29,049 nt of DNA from Thermomucor indicae-seudaticae (GCA_000787465.1 JSYX01000451.1:1-29049), one strand, 5' to 3'; shown: positions 1-10,882, numbered from the stretch's first letter. Translations and numbers: made by a program. The notes: generated by a model not told the origin, from the letters alone.

Positions 1-514
1 TCCTTACCATATGGCAGCGTAAAACATGTTTCTTATATACGTAATGTTTGATCGTATGTTAGCGCAAATTCGGCTTGCAGTTGATGTAAACTGTATTTTG
101 AGTGACGCAAATGTTCAATCAATAAACAGTATGTGCAGATATGATGAAAATGAGCGGTAATAAGGTTTCGATCAGATTGGTTCCAAGCTTAATGGTAAAA
201 CAGAAAAGTTCGTGTAACGGCAGTGTCAGACCATCAGCAACCACGATATTAAGGGGGCTGTAATTTTATGTGACTATCAAAAGCGCGTTTACAGTTGCTA
301 TTTTGCGTGAAAAGTTGCTTATTCAAAACTTACAGACCAAGAAACTGGTGCCAAGTCCTCGGCTGGCGTCAGTTTGTGGGGTTCCGGGCTCGGCTTTTTT
401 GTATGACCAACAAAGAAAATGCCGCCAGTGTATAACGTGGGTCATCGTGAGTTTCCTTTCTTTTCAAATTTCTCGTGCAGCCAAAAACCATAAAAAGGGA
501 ATCCTTCTCCACAT
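1..514. other. upstream region of the GRAM/VASt gene, no gene seen
   Basis: Short open frames on both strands here have no recognisable motif and unlike-protein composition. The stretch directly precedes the ATG at 515 and most likely holds promoter and 5' leader of that gene. No clear TATA box was seen. Confidence 0.4.
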
Positions 515-3494
515 ATGAGCAGTAAACCGGGTACAAGCATTGGCTTTCTTCAGCCACATAATCATCGTAGTCGAGTTCACTCCAATACCGTTTCCGGCGA
601 TCGACCACCTGCCATCGACACTAGCATTACGCCTCCTCCATCTACCCGGCGTAACTCTGAGGGTTCTCCTCGATTACCAGTGCCTCCCATCAACATATCT
701 TCTCCCTCACCAGTAGTAGTAACCCCTTCTTCTTCTTCTTCTGAAACTCTTTCCTTGCAGCGACATTTCCCAGACACCGACAAAATGCCACCGCCTGCAG
801 TCCAGAATGAAACAACCATCATTCAGACAAATGGAAAACCAACATCTCGTTCCCCCTCGCCTAAACCACCACCTCCAGTGGTCGCTCCAGAACCACAACC
901 CTCACTGTCATCGAGATTCCTGGCTGGTCAGAGAAAGTCTCGTTCGCGTGGTTCCAGTGTTTCTACGATGCAATCCACCAGCGAGTCGCCAGATAGAGCT
1001 GACTTGCAAACAGCAGCGTCTTCTGAAAAGTCACTAGCTTTGTTAGGTATAAGATCGGATATGCTCCTTCCTCCAGATGTCACTGATATGAACGGGACGC
1101 AGATCAGGGATCCGATACATTTCCTCCTCCTGGCAGTATTGCAGCAGCATGCAACGTGGAACGAGCTAACGCGAAGCGAAACCAAGACTTTCATGCTTTA
1201 TTTCGCAGTGTTCCTGAGAATGACCCTCTTATTGAAGGTACATATCAACTGAGACCGCAGGGAGGGGCATCTAGACTAACCTGCAAGATAAGATTTCGGC
1301 TGCGCCCTTCAAAAAGAGATCCTGTTGCAAGGCAGGATTTACATATCTGAAAATCATTTGTGCTTTAATGCAAACATATTTGGTTGGGTTACCAATGTAA
1401 GATCCGCACTATAATGGATTCAGGGTGATAATAACTTCCTATTTTGGGTGTCGTTGCAGCTTGTGATTGCCTTCTCGGATATCGTAGCAATTGAGAAGAA
1501 GTCAACTGCACTCTTTATTCCAAATGCTATTCAAGTATCAACATTGCACGCAAAGGTATTATCATTGATGCTGCCTTCAACAAGAGCAACAACTGAAAGT
1601 CAGGCTTTAGCACTTTTTTGCGTCTTTCCTCTCCCGTGACCAAGCATATGATTTGATGCACGATATATGGAAACAGTCGAGGCCATCGCAGAGACAGTCA
1701 TCGGGTAATGAGAGTAGTAGTTTGGCAGAAGGAGACAAAGCAAGCGATGAAGAGAGCGAGGCAAGCTCGCTGGATGATTCATCGTCTGGAAGCTTTACCG
1801 ATTCTGAAGACGACGATCGTCTTACGGCTTCGGAGGAAGATGTAGTTGATAATGCTGGTATGAACAATGATGCTGTAAAAAACCGAACCACGTATATTAA
1901 TATGTATATATATAGACGAATTGGACGGAAGGCAGGCCTCGATGGCATCGCTACCTCTTCCAAAGCATCCAAAGGACGAAGAAATGGACACAGCAAGACG
2001 CCGGGCCATTTCGGAAGTCGGACCACGGCCCCAAGTGAAGCCTACAAAGAATGACGTGGCTGGAGAACAACAAAAGGGCGTACAACAGACACGGACACAG
2101 ACGGAATGCGCGTGCGCAAAATCCAACGACCACTATCCAAAGGTTGTAATGGATCAAGTCTTTGATTGCACCATCGAGGAAGTGTATAATCTTCTTTATC
2201 ACGGAGACTTTATCCGAAAGTTCTTGGAAGATCAGAAAAATACCGGTACGTATGCATATAAAGTAATGCCAGGATTCTCTTTCATGTCTTCTGATCCTCT
2301 TTTTTTTCATAGAGATTATTATTGGAGAGTGGCGCGAAGGAGAAGGTGATGTTGTCTGCGCGCGGGAACTGTCTTACGTTAAACATTTGAATGGATCTAT
2401 TGGTAAGTAAGCCAGTGAGCGCAGTCAAATATAATATCGGTATTCATCGTAAGAACAAAAAAAGGTCCAAAGTCTACTAAATGCTTACTGACGGAGCAAG
2501 TGCTTTATCGCGATTTCGACGACTATGTAACTCAAGTAACGACGACACAAACTCCTGACGTTCCCTCTGGAGGATCCTTCCATGTCAAGACCCGAGTGTG
2601 TCTAATGTGGGCAGGAAAGGGCAAAGTGCGGGTGCTGGTCACCGTGCAAGTGGAATTCACAAAGTCATCATGGATAAAATGTAAGTAGTTGAAATGATTG
2701 GAGAAGGAATATATACTAACAATGTAACTACCTATCTAGCAACAATTGAAAGTGCAACTATTAGTGGGCAAGAAGCATATTACAAAGACCTAGCGGCGGC
2801 TATACGTAAGCATCTTGCCAGTCAGCGTACCGGCATCAGTGCAGGCGAGAAACCACATAAGAAGACAAAGAAAGCCAAACGAAAACACAAGCGCAAAGAA
2901 GAAAAAGGCATAGAAAGCCGGCAAAAGCAGGAGGAAAAGAAGACCACGCATGAAATCCTGGATACGATTATCAACAAGTTGACAAAAGTGGCCGAAGTTA
3001 TTCCTTTCAATGTAACAACAGCTATGATTCCCAGTACTTCGCAAATGACCGTGATCTGCATGTTTCTTCTTGTTATTACCAATCTCTTTATCGCAATCAA
3101 GTTGGCTCACGTCGACAAGCAACTTGAGGTGTTTAGTCAGAGCGTGGCTCAAAGTGCCACTAGCAAGACAGCAGCATATCCGACGACATCTAGATTATTA
3201 CAGCGCGATGTTAAGAAGGTGGAAGACGAATTGTGGGATTGGCTGAGCGGATTGGATCCTGATCGTCACGTTAAGGCGGAGCCTATTGATACTGACAGCA
3301 GCACTTCTACTGCAACAGAGGAAGATGAAACTTGGCGCGCTAGACTGCGGGAATCTCAGCTAGCGAAGGATAGACTGGATCGTCACATGGCTGATCTAGA
3401 GAGTATGATCCAACGAGCAACTGCAAACATGGAACAAGTTACCAAAGTAGTTGATACACAACGACAAAAGATCCTTAGCGAATGGACAAGCTAG
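515..3494 (+). CDS. GRAM and VASt domain, membrane-anchored lipid-transfer-type protein (Lam/Ysp2/Aster-like)
   Basis: Spliced model: 515-1046, 1103-1237, 1293-1396, 1460-1555, 1611-1857, 1916-2245, 2313-2402, 2465-2680, 2740-3494 (834 aa, all phases consistent). Residues 1-195 are Ser/Pro-rich and probably disordered. A GRAM domain lies at about 200-312, with the LYISENHLCF-type core (here IYISENHLCFNANIFGWVT) followed by FASFLSRDQAYDLM. An acidic Ser-rich linker follows, then a VASt (StART-like) domain at about 447-610, starting with the VFDCTIEEVYNLLYHGDF stretch. A single hydrophobic segment lies at about 686-705, preceded by a Lys-rich stretch, and a Glu/Arg-rich probable coiled coil ends the protein. 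This order is that of the anchored sterol transporters at ER contact sites; sterol transport is inferred from family. An AATAAA signal lies at 3524-3529. The ATG at 515 is the first in frame, but an upstream exon cannot be excluded. Confidence 0.85.
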
Positions 3495-3523
3495 CTTACA
3501 TATACCCATTACATATACTTTGC

Positions 3524-3529
3524 AATAAA
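3524..3529 (+). terminator. poly(A) signal AATAAA of the GRAM/VASt gene
   Basis: An AATAAA hexamer lies 30 nt after the stop at 3494 and only 54 nt before the ELP6 start codon, so the ELP6 promoter must overlap the 3' end of the upstream gene. Confidence 0.6.
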
Positions 3530-3582
3530 CAAAATCTCCGCGCAGACTTTTGATAGCTTGACACACGTCTTTGCCACCACCG

Positions 3583-4522
3583 ATGGGTTACCCTACCTTG
3601 GATTCAGCTCTTGCTTTTCCAGGCAACTTGCCACCTGCTGGGTCGCATATCGTCATTACTGACACCTTAAAGTCCAATGCCAACTTTCTAATACACCATT
3701 TCGTTGGCAATCATTTAAAGCGAGGACATGCGGTTATCCTCGCTGGTCTTGCGCAGATCTTTAACCATTACTTTTTGATCAACCGCAAATTAGTAGGTAG
3801 ATAGCAAAGTTTAAAGAGACAGTGATGACAGCTGATAAAACAATGGGTCGAAAAAATAGGGAATCAACCTACAAAACTTTAAACAGTCGGGTCAATTTGT
3901 ATATCTGGATGGCTTAACGCATTTACAGCCTTACTCTCGCGACTCTCCCTATCCACCAGCAGGTGCTCCTACGACCCCAACAGATACTGTGGATGGTTCT
4001 AAGCAAGAAACCGACATTCTACGATCGTTTTATAGCATTATCTGTCGACATGTGCGCAATAAGTCTCGACCACTTGTTGTCCTCGATGACGCCAGTGTTT
4101 TGCTCTTGAGCGGATTCGGCTTTTCTCCTGCATGCCATTTTATTCAGAAACTTAAAGCGATGGTCGAATCCGTTCAAGGCACACTGGTCACGTTGATTCA
4201 TGCAGACGAACAGGGTGCGGAAGATCAAGAGCAAGATGCCTTTGTTCGAACTGTGTTGAGTAGTGCACACTTTGTACTGCAAGTCGAGCATCTCAGCAGT
4301 GGTTTAGCGCGGGACGTACATGGACAGGTACAAACAAAAAAGATGAGATGTGCTATCTGGAAGGCGTTACTAACCTGCGCGACATGAAAGCTATCCATAC
4401 TTTATGGTGCACAATATATCCCGGAACCTAGCAATCGAACCAGGACGCAAGCACTTCACTATAGAATTCTTGATAATAATGCCGAATTCTTTGCTAGAGG
4501 TATATCCCGTGGTGTATTGTAA
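3583..4522 (+). CDS. ELP6: Elongator complex subunit 6 (ELP6)
   Basis: Spliced model: 3583-3792, 3860-4327, 4391-4522 (269 aa). The joins give RKLGINLQNFKQSGQFVYLDGL-type and DVHGQ/LSILYG-type continuity, which matches the RecA-like ELP6 fold. Recognisable stretches are GLAQIFNHY, VYLDGL, RPLVVLDDASVLL and the ending LHYRILDNNAEFFARG. Elp6 forms the Elp4-Elp5-Elp6 ring of Elongator, which is needed for wobble-uridine modification of tRNA. Family members lack a strict Walker ATPase signature, and none is seen here. The first ATG in frame is 3583. Introns are 67 and 63 nt; the second has a TACTAAC-like branch site. The gene follows the upstream stop by only 88 bp and is convergent with the small gene at 4580-4942. 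Confidence 0.88.
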
Positions 4523-4525
4523 TGC

Positions 4526-4531
4526 AATAAA
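4526..4531 (+). terminator. poly(A) signal AATAAA of ELP6
   Basis: The hexamer starts four nucleotides after the ELP6 stop codon, implying a very short 3' untranslated region. It lies just before the hairpin-forming repeat at 4549-4567. Confidence 0.5.
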
Positions 4532-4548
4532 AGGCGAGAAGTCAAGTG

Positions 4549-4567
4549 ATGATGATGTCATCATCAT
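4549..4567. repeat. 9-bp inverted repeat with 1-nt loop between convergent genes
   Basis: The arms atgatgatg and catcatcat flank a single t and are exact reverse complements. The repeat sits in the 57-bp gap between the stop codons of ELP6 and the minus-strand gene at 4580. Two GAT/ATC trinucleotide runs are enough to explain it, and a role in 3' end formation is only a guess. Confidence 0.5.
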
Positions 4568-4579
4568 TCTCCTTTCCTC

Positions 4580-4942
4580 TCAGCTGTCGACTTCTTGAAC
4601 CCTTTCAGCCTCCACGATATTAAATACTTTAGTTGCAGGAATAAAGGTATTGCTTAGCAACCAGTAAGCCTTTGTCTGTTCCTGGCATACAGGACAGGAT
4701 GGGTGCCGAATGACGAATGTCTGGGTACCAAGCTTGCAGGATCTTTTTCTCACGTTTCTGCGACCATGTTCAACTAGGATCATCATCTGACCCCGAAATC
4801 TCTTGTTGCAAGGATCTGCTCCGCATAGGACAAGATATCCTTGATCACCGCTAAAGCCAAGTTTTCATGTAAGTATTGGCCTGAGGGGACCTCGTTACTG
4901 TATGGTTTGGAACGAACTGGGGGCTGCGGTTCTGGAACGCAT
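4580..4942 (-). CDS. small protein with two Cys pairs, zinc-ribbon-like, function unknown
   Basis: Minus-strand model: exon 1 4942-4899, 48-nt intron 4898-4851, exon 2 4850-4580 (104 aa). The join restores a continuous frame across a stop in the unspliced ATG frame, and the intron has GTAAC and TTTAG ends. Visible features are LVLCGADPCNKRF, then a basic stretch (GRRNVRKRSCKLG), then HPSCPVCQEQ; the C-x4-C and C-x2-C pairs could bind one zinc ion. I do not recognise the family. The composition, the reasonable splice sites and the fit in the gap between ELP6 and EAF1 support a real gene. It would diverge from EAF1 over 297 bp. Main doubt: no AATAAA was found downstream and exon 1 is only 44 nt. 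Confidence 0.5.
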
Positions 4943-5239
4943 ATGCGTGTTTCGTGTGGGGAAGCTTGCTCTCTTTACTGTTTTTTAATTCTTTACACTG
5001 CTATTGTTCACAATAGACGAGAACAGAAGAAAAAGGCTTCACATTGCAAAAACTTGCGACCGTTTACGCAACTTCATATATACAGCAATCATTAACAATT
5101 TTTGGTTCCTTTTTTTCGCTGGCTGGCTGCATAAATCGACTTGGGAACACAAAGAGAACGGTCGGGCATAAACCAACACATAACTATACCCTGAGTTCTC
5201 TGCTTTTCTTTTGCGGGGTGTACGTATGTATTCATTATT

Positions 5240-8200
5240 ATGGCTACGGATGTCCCACCAGAAACAGATTTGATACCCGGGCAAAACGGTCCAGCTACTG
5301 TGAACGACCAAATTATTAACCTAGTAAGTTGGTGATTATGGTCCCTTTTTACCTCAAATATGCTGACTCAGATAAACATGCAAGAATAATAATTATAATA
5401 GGAATATTTTGAAGGAACTGAGGTTACGTGCTGAAGAGGATCGAAGACAAATTTTAAGGCAAGTGTTTGTTTTCCCAGGTCATAACGATCATTTTTTATT
5501 CATTGTGGTTTTTCCAGCTCCCTTAACGGACATAAAGAGGAACTCTTGAAAGAACTATTTGTATTGATGGCACGAGGAGAAGTCAATCACCCAGACGTAA
5601 TGGCGTTTTTGGACAAAGCGGATGAGGTGGATGATCCTGAACAATGGGACGCATTTTTGGAAAAGTATGAATCGGGGTGGGTTTAATGCTCTACTGAAGT
5701 GGTTTGTTGCAGTTCACAAGCTGAACATCCGTCTCTATTTCAGCGAAATATCAGTCGAAACGGAGACTGATGATAGCGCACCGCCTCTTGCCCAAGCGGA
5801 AGATCAGCGAGTCTCACCGGACCAACCTTTGACCGAGACTCGTCCAGTGCAGGATACTGAGACAGCAATAGCCAATTCCGCAGTGAGTAAAGGAAAAAAG
5901 ACTTGAGATATAAGCACACAGGGTATTCATTTAGCTATCATCAGCAGGGCAATACATTGGAGGATGAAAAAGAACGGGCACATAGTAGGACAGAATCAGG
6001 TGCATCGCATGGCCCAAACAAAACCGCGACATTTCAGCGCACGACGGTGCCTGTTTTGCGCATGCCGGATGCCAAAAACTATCCGCCGCAAACATACAAT
6101 GGCGTTTCGTTCACAGATTACGACAGTGAAAAGTCAGAAGGGCTCGATCTTTATGCGTGGCAGCTTCGAGCAAATGCACAACCCCTTTCCAAGACATTAC
6201 AGACAGCCTGCAAGACTGTTACGACTCGCGATTGGACGGTTCGTGTTGTTCAATGTCGCTTAACATATTTTTGATGCTCATTCTTTTTGTTGATAAACAG
6301 CTAGCATGGGAGGAGCTGAAGATGGTCAAGGCCGTTCAAGCAATTGAAGACTTGAAAAAGAAAAATATGTGGAGTCTACGACAACCAAAGCGCCATAAAT
6401 CGGTGCCAAGGACAAAGACTCACTGGGACTATCTGCTGGATGAGATGGTAAGTGTGCATTGAAAATATACACTTCGGGCGTTTGTATGTTTGATGCTGAC
6501 GGCCTTGATCCCTTCAGAAATGGATGCGCACGGATTTCAGAGAAGAGCGCAAATGGAAAATAGCGACGGCATACATGGTGGCACACGCTGTGCTAGATTG
6601 GCATTTAGCCGAGGATAAGGGTGCATTGTGTGTCAAGGTAACTTGGTAAAATGCAAAGCTCAAGTTATGCGTGTATTGAGACGTGTGGCCATATAGACCT
6701 ATATACCTGATACGAAGGCCCAGCCGACGGTCACCAAACAAGATGCAAAAGAGGATGTGGCTTCGACGTCGTTGCCTAAATCAGAAACAGACGTAGTAGG
6801 TGCCGTGGAGGATTCCGCAGAAGCGACGATGGAATCAGAGGACACCAGAATAGTAAAAGCGGAAGAGGGGGATTACCTGAACATTTTTACGCCTTCTGAT
6901 ACCAGCGACCAACCCGAGGGGTCTACCGAAGCTACAGTTCCACCACCAACCCTTCCCCACGAAATCGTCCAGAAGTATCGAGCGACAATCAGAGACCTTG
7001 ATCCGAACCTACCCATTGTTACTCTCCCAGTGGAGGAATTTGGCGATTTCGATATCCACTCTGTATTTCCAGACCTTCTGCTCTATGAACCTCCGAATCC
7101 TAACTACAACGATCCATATTTTGATGAAGCGGAATACGGTCGTATAGTGGCAATCACAAAGCTTGCTACCAAGAAAATGACATTCAAGAAGAACCAGCGA
7201 CTGAGTCGTAAGCGTGATATTGACGGCATGCACGTCGTGGTATGCGATGACGAAGAGAGCAAGCAAGAAGTGAGGACGTTGCCTCGTAACGAGAGATATG
7301 ATAATACACCTCTTGTTTCTCGTAAGTGGCAATGCATTACGGGCTATGGTTTTCGTTTCTGCTAATATACCATCCAATCACAGAATTGTTTGCGCCCAAA
7401 AAGATCAAAGATACCCCAGTAGCGCAACCACCGACTCCAACTACACCTGGAGACCCGAAAAATATCGGCATCTGGACTGAAGATGATGACTTGTGTTTGA
7501 TTCAACTGATAGTACAATACTCGTTCAATTGGAGTCTTATCACAGATGCCTTCAATTCTATAAGAGTACCTGTTACAGGAGAGCGTCGCACACCGTGGCA
7601 ACTCCATGAAAGATGGAGACAGAATAATTTGACTTCTCTATCTGGCCAAGTCAGCCCTGGTAAGCGCGACACGCGTTCTCCTGTAATATCGCTGTTAATA
7701 TGTCTAAACATATCTTTTAGCTTATGCATCGAAACTCAAGAAGGATGCTGCAAAAAGACTTTCGCTAGTCCGACTCGACTCCGCAAGGAAACGACAACGG
7801 CAGTACAATATCTTTGAGGCTATTAAAAAGTCTCAGAAAAAACGGGAAGAAGCACAAAAGCCAGCTTGTAAGGATATGAGGGAGTTCGTATCTCACGGGA
7901 GCGACCTGCTAATTGTTATCTAGCCACTGCCTCTACTACCACTTTACGACGTACTATTGAGACACACGGCATGAGCTCTACTGGGCAACGACTTTTCACG
8001 CCCATGGAATTAAGTTTACATAAAGCTCAGCGAGATCGACAAGTCGCACAGGCTATAATGGAACAACGCCAGTTGACTGCAGGCTACGGATTAAGCTCTC
8101 AGCCAGGCAACAACGTAAGTACAATATCATTAGAGGGGTCGAGTCACGAGAATAGAACGCACTTAGTCAAAAGACTGTAGCAGCATCATCATCATCCACC

Positions 8201-9293
8201 AAGATCGCTCCCGCAAGGGGCACCTGTGGTCCATTCGTCGATGTCTGGTCAGCCTCGCCCGACTCCTGCTGCAGTTCCCGCGGTGTCCATGCCTGTAAAT
8301 GGTTCACTGCCCACTGCTGGCGCTGTCACTGGTACACCTAACCGACAGATGGCGTCAGTACCATCCAGACATATGAGCCCAGCAGCTATACCAACAAGTC
8401 AAGGTGCAGTAGCACCACAAAACAGATACCCGGAAGCACAATTACACATGATGAGGCAACGACAAATGGCCTTGATGGCAGCTGCACAAGCGCAGGGGCG
8501 GCCTCCTGTCTCGGCCCCGATTCAACGATTTAATAACGTTTTGGCTGGTCAGCAACAACAAGGTTAGTAAAGATGCCCGATTTAATTTGATCTTACCCTG
8601 ATATTGAGAAATGCAGTTCCTCGATCATATGCTAACAACGGCAACGACGGACTTCCACATCAATCGCATCCTGTAACATCAGCGGCATTACAACAACAAC
8701 AAGGAGCCAGTATGCCACATATACCACAACAACAACAACATCATCATCAACCACAGACGTCAGCCGGTATCCATTCTTCTTCTGTAAATAGTCTTGCAAT
8801 GGCTGCTCAATTGTTTCAGCTGGGCTATCCAATTCAGCAGCTTCAACCCAATCAACAAGTTCGACTACAACAATACCTGCAGCATATGCGATTACGCAAT
8901 GCGGCAAATCAGGCTCATATGCATGCTCAAGCAGCCGCGGCAGCAGCAGCAAATGGCGCACAACCTCTAACACAGATACCTCAGATGACGGCGGGTCAGC
9001 ACCAACAACAGCAACAGCAACTCGCTAATAGTGGGCTGCAGGCAGCTCTTTTGGCTGCTCAACAACAGCAGCAGCAACAGCAACAACAAGTGTTGCAACA
9101 AAGATTTCAACAAGCACAGTTACAACAAGCGTTGCAAATGCAACACCAGCAACAGCAACAGAATAATTCGCCTCATCATCATTTTGTTCAACAACAACAA
9201 TATCTCCAACAGTTCCAACAACAACAGAATCGACAGCCGCAACAAGGTTCATCCATGATGCAACCAGGTCCATACGGTCCGCCTCATGTATGA
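5240..9293 (+). CDS. EAF1: EAF1/VID21-type scaffold subunit of the NuA4 histone acetyltransferase
   Basis: Thirteen exons: 5240-5323, 5385-5458, 5518-5664, 5744-5882, 5948-6238, 6301-6447, 6518-6637, 6697-7321, 7384-7659, 7721-7867, 7924-8114, 8181-8562, 8617-9293 (1099 aa). The HSA helix is at about 246-335 ([18 protein letters not shown] and ERKWKIA), where actin/Arp4 bind in the family. A SANT/Myb domain spans about 573-621 ([29 protein letters not shown]). The region before it has the Vid21-type block [20 protein letters not shown]. From about residue 750 the protein is Gln/His/Ala/Pro-rich with long polyQ runs, usual for this family. Intron 2 (5459-5517) has a GC donor (GCAAGT). Intron 4 ends in a CAGCAG double acceptor (exon starts 5945 or 5948). 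The gene is convergent with the minus gene ending at 9412. Confidence 0.9.
8688..9250 (+). repeat. CAA/CAG repeats coding the polyGln tail of EAF1
   Basis: Several imperfect CAA/CAG runs, for example at 8688-8703, 9001-9019 and 9060-9090, encode runs of up to about nine glutamines, interspersed with CAT (His) and GCA (Ala). CAA and CAG are mixed, which lowers slippage. The runs produce long spurious open frames on other frames. Confidence 0.8.
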
Positions 9294-9383
9294 TAGTCTT
9301 ATCTGAACCCTATTGTTTATAGTTGTATACCGTAGTAGTATTACTTAGTAGTCAATGAATTCTTTTATGTCCAGAAAGGCAAA

Positions 9384-9389
9384 TTTATT
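9384..9389 (-). terminator. poly(A) signal AATAAA of the 9412-9839 gene
   Basis: The minus strand reads AATAAA 23 nt after the stop of the small helical protein gene. The gap to the convergent EAF1 stop is 118 bp. Confidence 0.5.
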
Positions 9390-9411
9390 GCAGCGATAAC
9401 AACAGAAGTTT

Positions 9412-9839
9412 TTACAGATCGAAGCGTCTTTTCTCGATGTTGTTAGATGCAATCATGGTATCGTCGATGGATTGTTCTTTTCGTTCGACAAGAGGTTTTG
9501 TTCCTTGTTCACTTGTGTGTTTCAATAATGTGATGGCTAAAGACAAAAAGATTTGAATGGAGACGATTTAATCACCTTCTCGCCAAAGGACATACCTTGC
9601 AGGAGACCTTGTTCACCGAGTGACAATGCGCCTAATGGCAATTTCCCATTATCCGACATCCGCTTGAGTTTCTTGACAAGTTCAGTGTGGGCGCGTAACA
9701 CGGCCAGTTGCCGGGAAAGTCTTCCGATGGCGATCACCTTCTTTTTAATAACATGGCGACGTGCAAGGAGAGCCGTTGTACCCACATGGGCCAGTTCGTC
9801 TTGTTGTCGTTGATGAATGTTGATAATAGCAAGAGACAT
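9412..9839 (-). CDS. small helical protein, function unknown
   Basis: Minus-strand model: exon 1 9839-9596, 59-nt intron 9595-9537, exon 2 9536-9412 (122 aa). The join gives LSLGEQGLLQAITLLKHTSEQ, a continuous helix-like stretch across the intron. The protein is rich in Leu, Ala, Lys and Arg, with no membrane segment or signal peptide; the ending is IEKRRFDL. I do not recognise it. A TATA box lies 63 nt upstream of the ATG, with C-rich/AGGGG elements further up, and AATAAA lies downstream. This complete set of signals, with good splice sites, makes the gene convincing although its role is unknown. Confidence 0.72.
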
Positions 9840-9901
9840 GATCGAGAAGAAGCAGAAAGAAGAGATGTGATTTTGTTTCGTGAGGCAAAAGAAAAACGCC
9901 C

Positions 9902-9909
9902 TTTATATA
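9902..9909 (-). promoter_or_regulatory. TATA box (TATATAAA) of the 9412-9839 gene
   Basis: The minus strand reads TATATAAA 63 nt upstream of the start codon at 9839, a usual distance for a fungal TATA promoter. TATA boxes tend to mark strongly regulated genes (established for yeast; extension here is inference). Confidence 0.6.
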
Positions 9910-9921
9910 AACAATTGAAAG

Positions 9922-9958
9922 AGGGGGAGCAGAAAAAGACCCCCTCGCCCCAACCCCT
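9922..9958. promoter_or_regulatory. AGGGG/CCCCT cluster, possible stress-response elements
   Basis: AGGGG occurs at 9922-9926, and CCCCT at 9941-9945 and 9954-9958, within 40 bp upstream of the TATA box. Pentamers of this kind bind Msn2/Msn4-type zinc fingers in yeast. Short C-rich sequence can produce them by chance, so the call is weak. Confidence 0.3.
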
Positions 9959-10154
9959 TCATAGAGCTCGAGGAAAATATGCGGCCGAATGTTCTTAGCG
10001 TAGTATAAACAAAAGCACGTGCCACATACGCCACGCTCTCAATGAAACATGCGCCGTTCTCTATAGAACCGTCGATATCCATTTGCGTTTATTCTAAATT
10101 CTGCTTCCTCGCGCCTAAACTCCGTTGGCTCAAACACCAAGAGAGCGTGAATGA

Positions 10155-10882
10155 ATGAATCTCTCATTGTCTGAAGTACGCATCATAATAATAAAGGCCT
10201 GTCTCGACTTGATACCGACAACATTTGTATTGTATAGCTTGCTGCTGCTGTTGAGTCTAGCAGCATCCCTGACAATGGCCATCAAGTAAATTCCTCTCTC
10301 TCTCTCTCTCTTGTCTCCATTCAGAAAGGGGGGCTAATGCCGCTTTAGCAATTACCGTTATGCGAAAACATTTTCGACGTTCCACGGTGCGACTTGTTTG
10401 AGACATATGAACGCCTACGGCAAGCATTCTGGACCGAACAGCGGCCGCCTGTTATTATTATCAAGCATGCATTAAGCGAACCTGAGCCTAAACGGCCAAC
10501 AACAAGGAAGGAAGAGGAGGCGAAACCCGACAAGACAAAACCGATCGCTGTTCAGCAGCAGAAGAAGCCTGTTCGTGCACCAACTACTACTACTACTACT
10601 GCTGCTACTACTTTATGGGATATCAAAAAATCCTTGATCCGTCAACTCCGTGGTGATTTAGCTCGTAAGAATTCAAAGGCTGGATCAGACCGTTTTGTTA
10701 CTTATACGTTTTTTTTCCAAGGCTATGATGAAAAGCAAGTATTGGATCAATTGGCTGACTGCGACTCAAGGTGTAGCCGAATAGAAAAACGACACTTGGC
10801 ACAATATCTGATGCCTGTCATTGAGGCCACACGGCGTCGTTCTCGGAACATTAGTCAGGTTTTGGAAAAATGGCTTCAGTAA
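10155..10882 (+). CDS. conserved-looking basic protein, function unknown
   Basis: The main exon is 10349-10882, opened by a TTTAG acceptor. It has no in-frame ATG near its start, so an upstream exon is required in phase 0. The best candidate is 10155-10175 (MNLSLSE, donor GTACGC), giving 184 aa; this first exon is tentative and its 173-nt intron is long for the window. The protein has an N-terminal CENIFDVPRCDLFETYERL stretch, a Lys/Pro/Thr-rich linker containing a Thr run, and a charged helical C-terminus with LIRQLRGDLARK and DEKQVLDQLADCDSRC. I recognise no domain. The end is convergent with INTS10 (90 bp between stops). The coding region itself is convincing from composition and length. 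Confidence 0.6.
10294..10310 (+). repeat. (CT)n microsatellite in the putative first intron
   Basis: A run of CT dinucleotides precedes the TTTAG acceptor at 10348 by about 40 nt. It may act as a polypyrimidine tract or be simple slippage. POP1 intron 3 contains a matching tract. Confidence 0.7.

Larger units (their letters stand above)
9840..10154. other. divergent promoter region between the 9412 and 10155 genes
   Basis: No coding sequence was recognised. The half next to 9839 holds a TATA box and G/C-rich pentamers on both strands. The rest is unremarkable. Two overlapping ATGs near 10151-10157 begin the candidate first exon of the plus-strand gene. Confidence 0.5.

Noticed and set aside
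5039..5319. Overlapping frames of about 90 codons on both strands upstream of EAF1
   Set aside because: They have no motif, overlap the EAF1 start region, and the plus-strand one is in a different frame from the real EAF1 exon 1.
8632..9273. Long minus-strand frames rich in Val/Ala within the EAF1 polyQ tail
   Set aside because: They are antisense shadows of CAA/CAG repeats (read as TTG/CTG), not genes.
10155..10279. A 5' frame reading into a hydrophobic stretch (TTFVLYSLLLLLSLAASL) before MAIK-TAA
   Set aside because: It could suggest a small membrane peptide, but the hydrophobic run comes from CTG/TTG repeats, and the same ATG gives a better first exon for the 10349 frame.
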